From assembly GCF_014698965.1 (NCBI RefSeq), contig NZ_JACXAE010000084.1, forward strand, positions 1-64,000: a stretch of 64,000 bases of DNA, given 5' to 3'. This document shows, in pieces, positions 17,454 to 25,965 of the stretch; the stretch's first letter is position 1; each line of letters opens with the position of its first letter. Below the pieces are notes generated by a model that was not told where the DNA came from, ran no database searches, and worked only from the letters and a program-made list of their open reading frames with translations. Made by a program: the position numbers and the translations under genes. This DNA is from Iningainema tapete BLCC-T55. Its GTDB lineage: Bacteria; Cyanobacteriota; Cyanobacteriia; Cyanobacteriales; Nostocaceae.

Positions 17454-18016
17454 TTATTCTTCGCAGAGCAGTAATTCTTGATAGTATTGCTCAGGATCAA
17501 CGGGCAAATACGCAGTCATATCCAAGGAGTGTTGACACGGATTGAGCTTAAAAGCCTGAGTGATGTTAATTCGACTTAAGAAATCCAAATCGTGGGAAAT
17601 AATCCACAACGCACCTTGGTACTAATTGATACCCTCAACCATTTGAGCGACGGTTTCAATATCTAAGTTATTAGTAGGTTCATCGAGAATGAGCAAATCA
17701 ATGGATGATATACTAATGATGGCGATTTACCAAACTAGATTTGCCTGAACCATTAGCACCTGCGATCGCGACTCTATCACCAACAGACACATGAAGATTA
17801 ATGTTCTTAATTAGCAAGCGATTTGTTACCAAAAGATTTGCACCTTGAATGTCAATTAAATTTCTGCGTTTTTGACTTCGTTCCTCCAAATGAATATTCG
17901 TCGCCTTCGTCGTTTTCACCTTCGTCTGGGCGACTTTTTTAGTTGCCTTTTACCATTTCCTCATGTTTCTTTTTCGCAGTACCTGCTGTCACCTCAGCTT
18001 TTCTTTGAAGCAAAGG
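17454..18016 (-). pseudogene. Decayed ABC-F ATPase gene
   Basis: Remnant of an ABC-F type protein, read on the minus strand. A linker-like segment (LLQRKAEVTAGTAKKKHEEM) runs to about 17952, where one extra base in a T-run (17948-17951) shifts the frame. The next frame gives a second ATPase domain with LHVSVGDRVAIAGANGSGKSS (Walker A, about 17740). It jumps directly to LLILDEPTNNLDIETVAQ (Walker B, about 17660-17705), so the signature region is deleted. An in-frame stop follows (VEGIN then stop), then YQGALWIISHDLDFLSRI and a terminal CEE-stop at 17454. Frameshift, deletion and stop together make a functional product very unlikely. Confidence 0.85.
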
Positions 18017-18195
18017 TTTTCTGCTACTACTTCATGTCCGCTATTTCAGTTGAGGCTTGTTTAGGTTTGATATTAATTACAGCATAGCACTATCAAATTT
18101 CGGATGAATAGGATAACTTGACATTTTGCTGTCATAGTTATCGACCAAGCTAGAAGTAAGGTTAAAACCATTTTCAAGAGTGCATTTTGCTTACA

Positions 18196-18645
18196 ATGTC
18201 TCAATCTCTTCACAAGTCGGCAACTACTTGTTCCTTACTTTTAGCTGGAGTTTTAGGTGGTCTATTGGCAACTTATTCTTCCACTATGGAACCAGTTGAG
18301 CTACCAACAGCTAGACTTGCCGATTCTAACACTATTCCACAGTCGGCAGAACAAGTCAACAAAACTGCTCTGACATTAGCTGTAGTTACAGCAGGTGGAG
18401 TTGCTATTGGCTTGGCTTTAAGGGTAAAAAATGGAAGTAATGGATTCCCCGCTGACGCTTCCTCTATCATTACCATTGACTCAGCTAGCCGTAAACTTCA
18501 AAAGGAACTTCTTCTACTATTGCATGAGGATCAACAGACAGCCCATCGGCTTTTCACTCAAGCCAAGCTGAAATATCCAAACAAAACAGCGAACTGGTAT
18601 GTCGAAAAAGTGATCTATGATTTGAAGCGCGATCGCGGGGGGTAA
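18196..18645 (+). CDS. Conserved cyanobacterial protein with WYxEKVIYDLxRDR C-terminus
   Basis: About 149 residues from ATG 18196 (a TTG nine bases upstream is less likely). A signal-like hydrophobic segment (about 8-28) and a second hydrophobic stretch (TLAVVTAGGVAIGLAL) precede a cytoplasmic-type C-terminal region, LQKELLLLLHEDQQTAHRLF then KTANWYVEKVIYDLKRDR. That last motif recurs at the end of many short cyanobacterial hypothetical proteins. Function is unknown. Confidence 0.7.
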   Translation: MSQSLHKSATTCSLLLAGVLGGLLATYSSTMEPVELPTARLADSNTIPQSAEQVNKTALTLAVVTAGGVAIGLALRVKNGSNGFPADASSIITIDSASRKLQKELLLLLHEDQQTAHRLFTQAKLKYPNKTANWYVEKVIYDLKRDRGG

Positions 18646-19123
18646 GATTGGAAGTTGATACTACACGAACCTCGACGTACTCTACTTACTCTGTTGGCAG
18701 TTTACGCTCAACACTTATTGTCTGACTCTTGGCGATAGAACTATGGTTTAAGTAATTATTTTCTTTTTTTATCCGGTTTCAAAAAATTAACCTAAATTTA
18801 ATCAAATTTTTATCCTTAAGATGTAACTTATTTTGAGGATAGAAATCTCATGCAACAGAAATTTATGGTTGTGTCAATACTTCTCGGTTAAGATTTTCTC
18901 CCCCTAAACTCCCTTAATTAGAGCGGCAGTAAATCTCTCTTTTTGAGGGGGTGATGAGAGCGATCGCACTATTAACTTAGTAGTATTGTATTAGGTTTCA
19001 CTATCTTGAAAATCAAAATCTTTTTTTTTATAAACAAAAAAACATTAAATGAGTTTTTTGGATTAAATTACTACTTATATGTCATGATACTTAAGTCACT
19101 TAAACATCACAAAATAAGCAGAA
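18646..19123. other. 478-base AT-rich spacer
   Basis: No gene of normal size. A 13-codon frame at 18850-18891 has a GAGGAT stretch before it, but nothing supports translation. One HIP1 site and poly-A/T tracts near 19020-19050 lie upstream of the methyltransferase-like gene. Confidence 0.4.
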
Positions 19124-19831
19124 ATGGAATTACAAGATTTACTAAATAACCCCCCTTTGTTGCATCAAATGAATACAGGTGAACTTACCTCTTCATGGAA
19201 GTTACACAATGAAACCTTATATTATATAGACAAACATGTAAACCACACTTCCAAAACTTTGGAAACTGGTGGTGGTATGAGTACAATTCTCTTTACTTTG
19301 AAAGGTGCTGAGCATACCTGTATTGTTCCAGATCAAGGTTTAGTTGACAGGATTAAACAGTATTGTGTGAATCATCAAATTGATGCCAAAAAACTAAGTT
19401 TTCAAGTAGATAAATCTGAGAATGTACTACCATCAATAGAAGTTAATGACTTAGATTTGGTACTTATTGATGGACGGCACGCATTTCCTTCACCATTTAT
19501 TGATTGGTATTATACAGCTTGGAGATTGAAAGTAGGTGGACTTTTGCTCGTTGATAATACAGAGATTTGGACAGGTGCGGTTTTAAGAGATTTTCTTTTA
19601 GCTGAGCAAGAATGGCAGTTACAACAAGAAGATTTACCGCAATGCGCTGCTTTTAAAAAATTGGCAGAGTATACACATTCAAAAACATGGGGCGAACAAG
19701 TATATACATTACGTAATAGTAGAAATCATATCTTATCGGCAAAAATACAACAAGCTTTTAGACTTTTGCGGCAAGGTCAATTATCAACTTTAATGAATAA
19801 GTTAGGCAATTTTACAATCAAAGCAACATAG
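19124..19831 (+). CDS. Class I SAM methyltransferase-like protein
   Basis: 235 residues. SKTLETGGGMSTILFTLKG looks like motif I of a Rossmann methyltransferase (Methyltransf_24 type), VLIDGRHAFPSPFIDWYY like motif IV, and WRLKVGGLLLVDNTEIWTG like the later strand. Such proteins are often found near glycan genes, but none is adjacent. The substrate is unknown. AT content is high compared with its neighbours. Confidence 0.65.
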   Translation: MELQDLLNNPPLLHQMNTGELTSSWKLHNETLYYIDKHVNHTSKTLETGGGMSTILFTLKGAEHTCIVPDQGLVDRIKQYCVNHQIDAKKLSFQVDKSENVLPSIEVNDLDLVLIDGRHAFPSPFIDWYYTAWRLKVGGLLLVDNTEIWTGAVLRDFLLAEQEWQLQQEDLPQCAAFKKLAEYTHSKTWGEQVYTLRNSRNHILSAKIQQAFRLLRQGQLSTLMNKLGNFTIKAT

Positions 19832-19847
19832 TAGGAGTTGTGAGTGG

Positions 19848-19914
19848 GAGCATGTAAGTTTTACAATACGCCTGCCCGCACCCTTCTAGGGTGTTAGCTA
19901 AAAGTGACATGCTC
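19848..19914. repeat. Inverted repeat GAGCATGT/ACATGCTC
   Basis: Eight-base perfect arms 51 bases apart, enclosing a smaller hairpin (CACCCTTCTAGGGTG). It follows the methyltransferase-like gene and faces the convergent RHH gene, so it could act as a terminator. Confidence 0.45.
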
Positions 19915-19986
19915 TCGTTGTGAGTTCCATTAGATATCTCCAAAAAACAATCTAGAGACGTTTCATGGAACATATCTACTCACAAA

Positions 19987-20454
19987 TCATTGTAGTTTAA
20001 GATTCTCAGTAATTTGCTGGAGTATTTCGTTAAGTTGAGCAATTGCCTCATCCGATGGTTGTGATTCTCCACCTAATTCAATTTGCACTTTGAACTTCAA
20101 GTCCATATTACCAGCAGCATTTTTAACTGCGGCGATTTTTTGGGCAAGTTTTTGAAATTCGTGGGTTTGCAAGTAAGCTGCTGTCACCCTCACATTACTG
20201 TTTGGTTGGGATGTGGATATATTGGTTCGATAAGCAGAAGGTAAATCAGAAACACTTGGCTGTTTCCCTGTCGCCTCATTTCTTCCCTTCGGCTTAAGTA
20301 GACGAATTTTTCCTTCTTCTAGAGCTTGTTTAATTGTTCGTTTCAAAATTAATACAGCCATTTGAGACAAAGAGCGCTCCTCCGCATCTGCCAATTTTTG
20401 CAGAGCTTCCTTGTCTTCTTCTTCCATGTAAAGAGTCACAGTTACTTTAGCCAT
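19987..20454 (-). CDS. Ribbon-helix-helix-like DNA-binding protein
   Basis: 155 residues from ATG 20454 (MAKVTVTLYMEEEDKE). The first 50 residues fit a CopG/RHH fold: a beta strand, then two helices with SLSQMAVLILKRTIKQAL. A basic linker and a C-terminal region of unknown fold follow (LKFKVQIELGG). A longer frame begins at 20520 but its first 22 residues look non-coding. RHH proteins commonly repress their own or neighbouring genes; no toxin gene is coupled here. Confidence 0.65.
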   Translation of the reverse strand: MAKVTVTLYMEEEDKEALQKLADAEERSLSQMAVLILKRTIKQALEEGKIRLLKPKGRNEATGKQPSVSDLPSAYRTNISTSQPNSNVRVTAAYLQTHEFQKLAQKIAAVKNAAGNMDLKFKVQIELGGESQPSDEAIAQLNEILQQITENLKLQ

Positions 20455-20713
20455 GAACTGATCATAGGCTCTCCTATGTGTTTTGACCTTAAACACACAA
20501 AAAAAAATAGAAACACACAAAATTTATGTTATGCTAGCTACCACGCTGGTTACAAGCGTGCAATAGTTGACTTGAACTTACTTAATACTTCTTTATCAAG
20601 CCAAAAGCCAGCCCTCAACTTCCCACGGCTGATGCTGGCTTCGGCTTCCCCATTGATGGAGACAATTTCAATGATAAGACCTTCAGTGACTAGCTGCATT
20701 GGGAGGAGGTTTC

Positions 20714-20893
20714 ATGACATATCATGAAAAACTCAATCCTTGGTGTGTAGCAAAACTTCTACCAGATATGCAGCATCAGATTGTGGCTCGTTTTCGTCGC
20801 CGTAGTGATGCAGAAGCTCATTTACAAGCTTTACGCAAGCTAATTCCCGGCGTAACGTTTAAGATTGTCTTCAATCCGTTTCCGTTAGATTAA
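20714..20893 (+). CDS. Small conserved cyanobacterial protein (MTYHEKLNPW family)
   Basis: 59 residues. The start at 20714 has an excellent GGAGG at 20702-20708. MTYHEKLNPWCVAKLLP then VARFRRRSDAEAHLQALRKLIP matches a family of about 60-residue proteins I know only from cyanobacterial genomes, usually hypothetical. It may bind nucleic acid judging by its basic helix. A hairpin terminator follows directly. Confidence 0.75.
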   Translation: MTYHEKLNPWCVAKLLPDMQHQIVARFRRRSDAEAHLQALRKLIPGVTFKIVFNPFPLD

Positions 20894-20901
20894 GGATTTT
20901 T

Positions 20902-20930
20902 ATCCCCGACTTTTCTAAGAAGTCGGGGAT
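20902..20930 (+). terminator. ATCCCCGACTT hairpin repeat/terminator
   Basis: ATCCCCGACTT pairs with AAGTCGGGGAT around a TTCTAAG-type loop, followed by TGCTT. The same arms occur inside the MITE at 61901-61932. It separates the small gene from the convergent symporter gene. Confidence 0.7.
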
Positions 20931-20933
20931 TGC

Positions 20934-22613
20934 TTACACCTCAATACTCTTTGAAGGTACACCTTCAATAGCAGGAGAGCGCAAATCTTCTACTAGCGCT
21001 TGAATTTCTGGTGGGGGTGGTGGTGTGAGGCGAGAAACTACTAGGGTTACTACTAAGTTAATTAGCATACCCAAAGTACCGATGCCTTCCGGAGAAACGC
21101 CAAAGAACCAAGGTTGTACACCGCCAAATTTGACTTGGACAATGTAGATGATTGTAAATATTAAACCAGTTAACATGCCAGCGATCGCACCTTGAGAATT
21201 GGTGCGCTTGTCGAAAATTCCCAAGACAATCACTGGGAAGAAGCTAGCTGCTGCTAAACCGAAGGCAAAAGCCACTACCTGCCCCACAAATCCTGGTGGA
21301 TTTACCCCAAAGTAACCAGCGAGGACGATTGATAAACCTACCATGACGCGCCCCACAAATAACCGCTTTTGTTCTGAGGCATTTGAATCAATGATGCGGT
21401 AGTAGATATCATGAGCGATGGAACTGGAAATTACTAGCAGTAAGCCTGAAGCTGTAGACAAAGCAGCTGCTAACCCCCCTGCTGCGACTAGGGCAATTAC
21501 CCAAGGCGAAAGTTTAGCTACTTCTGGAGTGGAGAGTACGATGATATCTGGGTCAATTTTAACCTCGTTCGTTTCTTTATTGGGAGTTAATTGAAGACGC
21601 CCATCTTTATTTTTGTCGTCAAAGCCAAGTAGTCCAGTTTTTTCCCACTTGTTTACCCAGTCTAGTTGCTGTACTTGTGTAATTGTTTGATTATGCAAGG
21701 AACTGATGAGATTGTAGCGAGCAAACATTGACAGGGCTGGAGCGGTGGTATATAGAATGGCGATAAACAACAATGCCCAACCAGCAGAGAAACGGGCTGC
21801 ACGCACATCGGGTACTGTATAGAATCGCACAATAATGTGAGGTAAGCCAGCCGTGCCTACCATCAGAGCAATGGCAGTAAACAGTACATCGAGTTGTGAT
21901 TTGTTCACAAATGGTTGAGTGTACTCTTTAAATCCTAAATCTACTTGAATTTGATTGAGTTTGTCTGCAACATCGCTAAAAGTAAATGCCAGTTGGGGGA
22001 TAGGATTACCTGTGAGTAACCAAGCGATCGCGAAAGCTGGAATCAAGTAAGCTACAATCAAAACACCATACTGTGCTACTTGTGTCCAGGTGATGCCTTT
22101 CATGCCGCCGATGACTGAGAAAAATCCGACAATCACCATGCCGATGATGACACCTGTACTCACATCTACTTGTAAAAAGCGGCTGAAAACAATGCCTACA
22201 CCCCGCATTTGTCCGGCAACGTAGGTTAATGAGACAAATATGGCGGCAACTACCGCTACTAGACGAGCTGTATTAGAGTAGTAGCGATCGCCAACAAAAT
22301 CTGGCACTGTATACTTACCAAATTTTCTTAAGTAGGGAGCTAATAGTAATGCTAGCAGTACATAGCCTCCAGTCCAACCCATGAGATAAATAGAACCGTC
22401 GTATCCTAAAAAAGAAATCAGCCCCGCCATGGAAATAAACGAGGCTGCGGACATCCAATCGGCAGCAGTAGCTGCACCATTAGCAATTGAGGGTATTCCT
22501 TGACCGGCGACAAAGAATTCTTTAGTATTGCTGACTCGTGATTGCCAACCAATGTAAATGTAGGCAACAAAGGAAAGTCCAACTATTAAAATAGTCCAAA
22601 TTTCAACTGACAC
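20934..22613 (-). CDS. Sodium:solute symporter, ActP-like
   Basis: 559 residues, about thirteen membrane helices, of the SSS family. Segments such as GNGAATAADWMSAASF-like (here GAATAADWMSAASFI), KFGKYTVPDFVGDRYYS and LAAALSTASGLLLVISSSIAHD match the VC_2705/acetate permease branch. It lies just downstream (nine bases) of a DUF4212 gene, which is the usual small-subunit partner of this branch. It likely imports a small organic acid with sodium. Confidence 0.9.
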   Translation of the reverse strand: MSVEIWTILIVGLSFVAYIYIGWQSRVSNTKEFFVAGQGIPSIANGAATAADWMSAASFISMAGLISFLGYDGSIYLMGWTGGYVLLALLLAPYLRKFGKYTVPDFVGDRYYSNTARLVAVVAAIFVSLTYVAGQMRGVGIVFSRFLQVDVSTGVIIGMVIVGFFSVIGGMKGITWTQVAQYGVLIVAYLIPAFAIAWLLTGNPIPQLAFTFSDVADKLNQIQVDLGFKEYTQPFVNKSQLDVLFTAIALMVGTAGLPHIIVRFYTVPDVRAARFSAGWALLFIAILYTTAPALSMFARYNLISSLHNQTITQVQQLDWVNKWEKTGLLGFDDKNKDGRLQLTPNKETNEVKIDPDIIVLSTPEVAKLSPWVIALVAAGGLAAALSTASGLLLVISSSIAHDIYYRIIDSNASEQKRLFVGRVMVGLSIVLAGYFGVNPPGFVGQVVAFAFGLAAASFFPVIVLGIFDKRTNSQGAIAGMLTGLIFTIIYIVQVKFGGVQPWFFGVSPEGIGTLGMLINLVVTLVVSRLTPPPPPEIQALVEDLRSPAIEGVPSKSIEV

Positions 22614-22622
22614 TGTTTTTCC

Positions 22623-22877
22623 TTATTTTTTGATATTATACTTGTGGTCTAGTTTGTCCATTTGAAAGGCGTAAATAAAAATCAATACTACAAATGTTAT
22701 AATTGATCCTTGTTGCGCCCACCAAAAACCAAAGGGTACGCCAAAAAAACGTATCCCATTTAAAGGTTGAACTAACAAAATACTAAAGACGATGGAAACT
22801 AGTGCCCAGACGATTAAAAGATTACGAATTAAAGCAGTATTAGCACGCCAATAAGAACGCTGCTGATGTTGATCCAT
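22623..22877 (-). CDS. DUF4212 small subunit of the sodium:solute symporter
   Basis: 84 residues with two membrane helices and the typical YWRANTALIRNLLIVWALVS opening, PFGFWWAQQGSI and a YxxxMDKLD end. This family (also TIGR03647) is regularly encoded just before the VC_2705-type symporter, as here. The following 244 bases (22878-23121) hold no supported gene. Confidence 0.9.
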   Translation of the reverse strand: MDQHQQRSYWRANTALIRNLLIVWALVSIVFSILLVQPLNGIRFFGVPFGFWWAQQGSIITFVVLIFIYAFQMDKLDHKYNIKK

Positions 22878-23121
22878 TGTTTTTTAGGTTCCATTTGATC
22901 AGGTTCTATTCTGCGAGTGGGGACGGCAAAAGGCTTGAGCGCGTGAACGTTTCCAGGCGATTAATTTCCCCAGCACGAGTGGGTACTAATATACCATGAT
23001 GAATGTAAAATTTATTTGTAGAATTGTTTCTATTCGATGAATTTACCCAGCGAATAAGTTGAAGTGATTGTTTTAGTTGAACAATTGAGTTTTGCAAGGA
23101 AAATCGTCTTGCGCTAGCAGC

Positions 23122-23760
23122 TTAGAGCATAATTAAACCCAACCTGACACCAACAGTAACAGCTTCGGTGCGCGATGAGACGCCTAGTTTTTGAAAGATG
23201 GATGAGACGTGAAATTTAACAGTATGCTCGGAAATATTTAAGCGTTTTGCGATCACCTTATTCCCCAGCCCAGAACCTAGCATTTCTAAAACCTCTATTT
23301 CCCGTGGTGTCAATGCTTGCACGGGTGTCACCACTTTTGAGCGCCAACTTGATTCTGTTAAAGGAAGTAAATACTCGACAACATCTGGGTGCAGCACCAC
23401 TAACCCCGAAGCCACCGCTTCAACAGTAGCCAAAATTTCTGACTCTGTGCTTGCTTGAGGTAATATGCCCCTGACACCAGCTCGCAGTGCCGCCTCGATA
23501 TCAACGCTGTCGAGTTCATTAGCAATGACAACAATTGCCGATGAGAATTGTTGTTGTTGATTTGCAAGCAATTCCCACACTGATTCATCGTAATTGCTAC
23601 TTAAATCTATTAGTACCACCACATCGGGTTGTAGTTGCACCGTGGAAAGTGCATCCACCGACACACTACCCACTACCGTTAGTTCGGGATTGGTTGTGAG
23701 CACCGCCGACAACCCTGCCCGCACTACCGGGGAAGCTGCAACTATCAGTACCCGACTCAT
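23122..23760 (-). CDS. LuxR-type response regulator with degenerate receiver
   Basis: 212 residues. The N-terminal half folds like a receiver (VLIVAASPVVRAGLSAVL, VVLIDLSSNYDES), with Asp52 at the phospho-acceptor position. But the acidic pair after the first strand is AAS at 8-10, and the conserved Lys region reads GILPQAS. Phosphorylation by the normal mechanism is therefore doubtful. The C-terminal part is a sound LuxR helix-turn-helix (LTPREIEVLEMLGSGLGNK, HTVKFHVSSIFQKLGV). The gene overlaps the stop of the HtrA-like gene by four bases. Confidence 0.88.
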   Translation of the reverse strand: MSRVLIVAASPVVRAGLSAVLTTNPELTVVGSVSVDALSTVQLQPDVVVLIDLSSNYDESVWELLANQQQQFSSAIVVIANELDSVDIEAALRAGVRGILPQASTESEILATVEAVASGLVVLHPDVVEYLLPLTESSWRSKVVTPVQALTPREIEVLEMLGSGLGNKVIAKRLNISEHTVKFHVSSIFQKLGVSSRTEAVTVGVRLGLIML

Positions 23761-24674
23761 GCTGTCTGTTCCTTTGTAAATCTTTCGCTGATAGTTATGC
23801 CTAACTCAACTAATGCGCCACCACGAATAACTTTAGCTTGGATAGTTTTACCAACGCGATCGCTACTATTGAGAAGTCCCAGCACATCACCTGTATCATT
23901 TACACAAGTGCCATCCAACTCCACCAACACATCCCCAATTAGCACACCAGCATTGTCAGCAGGTCCATTTACCTCTACATTAACGACAATCACTCCACTA
24001 GCAGAAGTTAAATTGAGTGCTGTTTTCAAATTTTCAGGTAAGCGTACAGGTTGCATTCCCAACCCCAGATAACCTCGTGCAATCCTTCCCTTGGCAAGTA
24101 TTTGATCCACTACCCGATTTACTGTAGCCGCTGGGATAGTTAAAGCAGTACCGCGCCGCCCTGATGTGTTCATTCCTACTATATAACCTGCGGCATCTAC
24201 TAGTGGTCCACCAGCAAAACCAGGGTAAAGCGTAATATCTGGACGAATGAACTGGTCAATATTGCCACCACTCATACTCCGCCAAGCACCACTGACAACA
24301 CTCACAGCACCCATAGCTGCCCGGATATCACCTTCACTACTTCTTGCCAATCCCAGTACCAAATTACCAACTTTAAGTGTTTGAGCATCACCAATCTTCG
24401 GCGCGGGGATTTCCACATCTTGTAAGCGAAAAACTGCTACATCGGTGCTAGAGTCACGCCCAAGGAGTGTAACTGGTACAGTCCTTTGCTCGGCTAAAGT
24501 GACCGTGATCTCTTCATGGCGGCGCAGAGATTCATCAGAAGTAACAATAATACCATTACGCCAGTGGATCCCACTAGGTGAAAACCGTTTACCCGTGTTA
24601 ACTGCAACAACAGCGCTCCCTACTTGCTCTACAGTCTCTGCTAAGTTGTTAGACAAATCTAGTAATGAGGACAT
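23757..24674 (-). CDS. HtrA/S1C-like protein lacking catalytic His and Ser, with PDZ
   Basis: 305 residues. The chymotrypsin-type double barrel (about 10-190) and one PDZ domain (about 205-295, GYLGLGMQPVRLP, NAGVLIGDVLVELDG) are clear. No signal peptide, so it should stay in the cytoplasm. The active site is broken: where HtrA has TNNHVV this protein has TSDESL (Glu48 in place of His), the Asp is kept (STDVA, Asp78), and GNSGGPL is GFAGGPL (Ala154 in place of Ser). It is probably a peptide-binding or scaffold protein. Translational coupling to the degenerate regulator suggests a shared signalling role. Confidence 0.88.
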   Translation of the reverse strand: MSSLLDLSNNLAETVEQVGSAVVAVNTGKRFSPSGIHWRNGIIVTSDESLRRHEEITVTLAEQRTVPVTLLGRDSSTDVAVFRLQDVEIPAPKIGDAQTLKVGNLVLGLARSSEGDIRAAMGAVSVVSGAWRSMSGGNIDQFIRPDITLYPGFAGGPLVDAAGYIVGMNTSGRRGTALTIPAATVNRVVDQILAKGRIARGYLGLGMQPVRLPENLKTALNLTSASGVIVVNVEVNGPADNAGVLIGDVLVELDGTCVNDTGDVLGLLNSSDRVGKTIQAKVIRGGALVELGITISERFTKEQTA

Positions 24675-24899
24675 TTAATTTCTCCACAAGTTTTTCTGGA
24701 TGCTCATATCGTGTCGCTTTTTCCTCAGTAATGGCATCAGAAAAATGGGGAGAACTGATCCTAGAAAAATGGCTAGCACCGCTGCCTTGGAAGTCAAAAT
24801 TCACGCATTCAAAAGTCAAAAATCATACTTATATTCTCAGCTTTTGCGCCATTTTGGATGGTAGCTTTATTTCCACCATAATGTACTAATGCAATCCGC

Positions 24900-24946
24900 T
24901 TGGAACTTAAGTTCCAACCTCATAGCTTAAGTCCGTTTTAACGGAC
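24900..24946. repeat. Double palindrome TTGGAACTTAAGTTCCAA and GTCCGTTTTAACGGAC
   Basis: An 18-base perfect palindrome (24900-24917) is followed by a 16-base one (24931-24946). A degraded inverted relative lies at about 62175-62245. The second palindrome supplies the end of the small membrane protein gene (its LKRT-stop). Confidence 0.75.
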
Positions 24947-25127
24947 TAATATCTTTGGCATTTTTGCCACCGATAATGGCTTGGAAGACGTTTCCGAATA
25001 AGGAGAAAAACGCCGCAACTACCAACACTAACATTAAAGCAGCAAGGGCAGCAAAAGGAGAGGTAATAAACAATAGTAAAAATGCAAACGTCAGAATACT
25101 GAGCAGTGTCCTATTCATCTTCTTCAC
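24927..25127 (-). CDS. Small membrane protein
   Basis: 66 residues, one long or two short membrane helices (about 8-50: LLSILTFAFLLLFITSPFAA then LMLVLVVAAFFSLFGNVF). MKKMNRT opens it, with AGAGGTGAA upstream as ribosome-binding site. The last residues come from a dispersed palindrome. I do not recognise a family. Confidence 0.6.
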   Translation of the reverse strand: MKKMNRTLLSILTFAFLLLFITSPFAALAALMLVLVVAAFFSLFGNVFQAIIGGKNAKDISPLKRT

Positions 25128-25163
25128 CTCTTAAGAGTCTCTAGCTTCTAGCTAACCAGAGGC

Positions 25164-25382
25164 TCATAACCTTAACCACATCTTTAAGAAGGATTTATTG
25201 CTTTTTGGTACTAATGTCAAGTAATGCCCACCAGAAACGTATTTGTGGGGGGTGACTTTAATTTGTCCTGGGTAAAGCGACTTGACCTTGCTCTCAGTAT
25301 CGCCAATGCGTGCGCCTTTGAGAGTCGCAATTAAGCTATTTTTCCGGACATCAACTCTGGCAATGCGACCATTTGTCACCAT
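25164..25382 (-). pseudogene. Truncated fragment of a conserved exported-type protein
   Basis: 72 residues with the pattern RIARVDVR, LKGARIGDTESKVKSLYPG, VTPHKYVSGGHYLTLVPKSN. This resembles the C-terminal half of larger cyanobacterial proteins in which GARIGDSEAxVKxxYG is followed by a longer domain. The frame ends abruptly after PKSNKSF and lacks an N-terminal region or signal. It overlaps the end of the ArsR gene by seven bases. Probably a remnant, though expression with the ArsR gene is possible. Confidence 0.5.
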
Positions 25383-25852
25383 GAACTTAAGATCTTGGGA
25401 TCCACCTTGTGACTTGACGTAGTAGCGTTCGTATTTGCGTTTTTTGGAATCAAAGTATTTGCTTCATCCAAATGTTCTACCAATATGTGGTACAGATTGA
25501 TAACGTGACTTTCAGCCAAGCTATAATAGACGTTCTTACCTTCTCGACGATAGCTGACTAAACGCATCGCTTTTAATAATCTCAGTTGATGGGAAACCGC
25601 TGATTCAGTCATTTTCGTCAATGCAGCTAAATCGCAAACACACAACTCACCTGAAGCCAACGCTGATATGAGGCGCAGACGGTTCGTATCTGCTAAAACC
25701 CCAAATACTTCTGCCATCTGCTGTGCCTTGTCTGTTGGTAATATTTGCGCCTGACAAGAACGTACATGATCTAAATGCACCAAATGAGTATCACACCCAG
25801 GTGCATCATAATGGAGTTGATCTAAGTCTTGCTTTGGCTTGCGCTTGTTCAT
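25376..25852 (-). CDS. ziaR: ArsR/SmtB family metalloregulator (ZiaR-like)
   Basis: 158 residues. A winged helix centre carries GELCVCDLAALTKMTESAVSHQLRLLK, the alpha-3 metal motif with two Cys, and the C-terminal helix carries ESHVINLYHILVEHLDE, with the Asp/His-His-Glu-type alpha-5 site. The N-terminal arm adds Cys20 and His residues. This combination is that of zinc sensors such as ZiaR and SmtB. It is divergent from the P-type ATPase gene with operator-like repeats between, so it most likely represses that gene until zinc or cadmium binds. Confidence 0.88.
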   Translation of the reverse strand: MNKRKPKQDLDQLHYDAPGCDTHLVHLDHVRSCQAQILPTDKAQQMAEVFGVLADTNRLRLISALASGELCVCDLAALTKMTESAVSHQLRLLKAMRLVSYRREGKNVYYSLAESHVINLYHILVEHLDEANTLIPKNANTNATTSSHKVDPKILSSW

Positions 25853-25899
25853 GTCTTTAACGAAATGATTCTCAATTTCATATTAACTAAAATTTAAAT

Positions 25900-25961
25900 A
25901 TTGCTCAATTGAAGAGTTGCTCAATTGTTGTATTATATTTATGATACCAATTTGCTCAAGC
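25900..25961. promoter_or_regulatory. Probable metalloregulator operator
   Basis: TTGCTCAATTG occurs at 25901-25911 and again at 25917-25927, with a third partial TTTGCTCAAG at 25950-25960, all in the short divergent promoter region. Each contains or touches a CAATTG palindrome. This is the expected place for SmtB/ZiaR binding sites, although the sequence is not the textbook ATATGAACA form. Confidence 0.6.
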
Positions 25962-25965
25962 TGCT

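Noticed and set aside
22906-23097. 63-codon frame upstream of the DUF4212 gene
   Set aside because: No family resemblance, poor composition and no ribosome-binding site; it lies in a promoter region.
24665-24889. 74-codon frame divergent from the HtrA-like gene
   Set aside because: Composition is not protein-like and it overlaps the coding start of the opposite gene; no conserved motif was seen.
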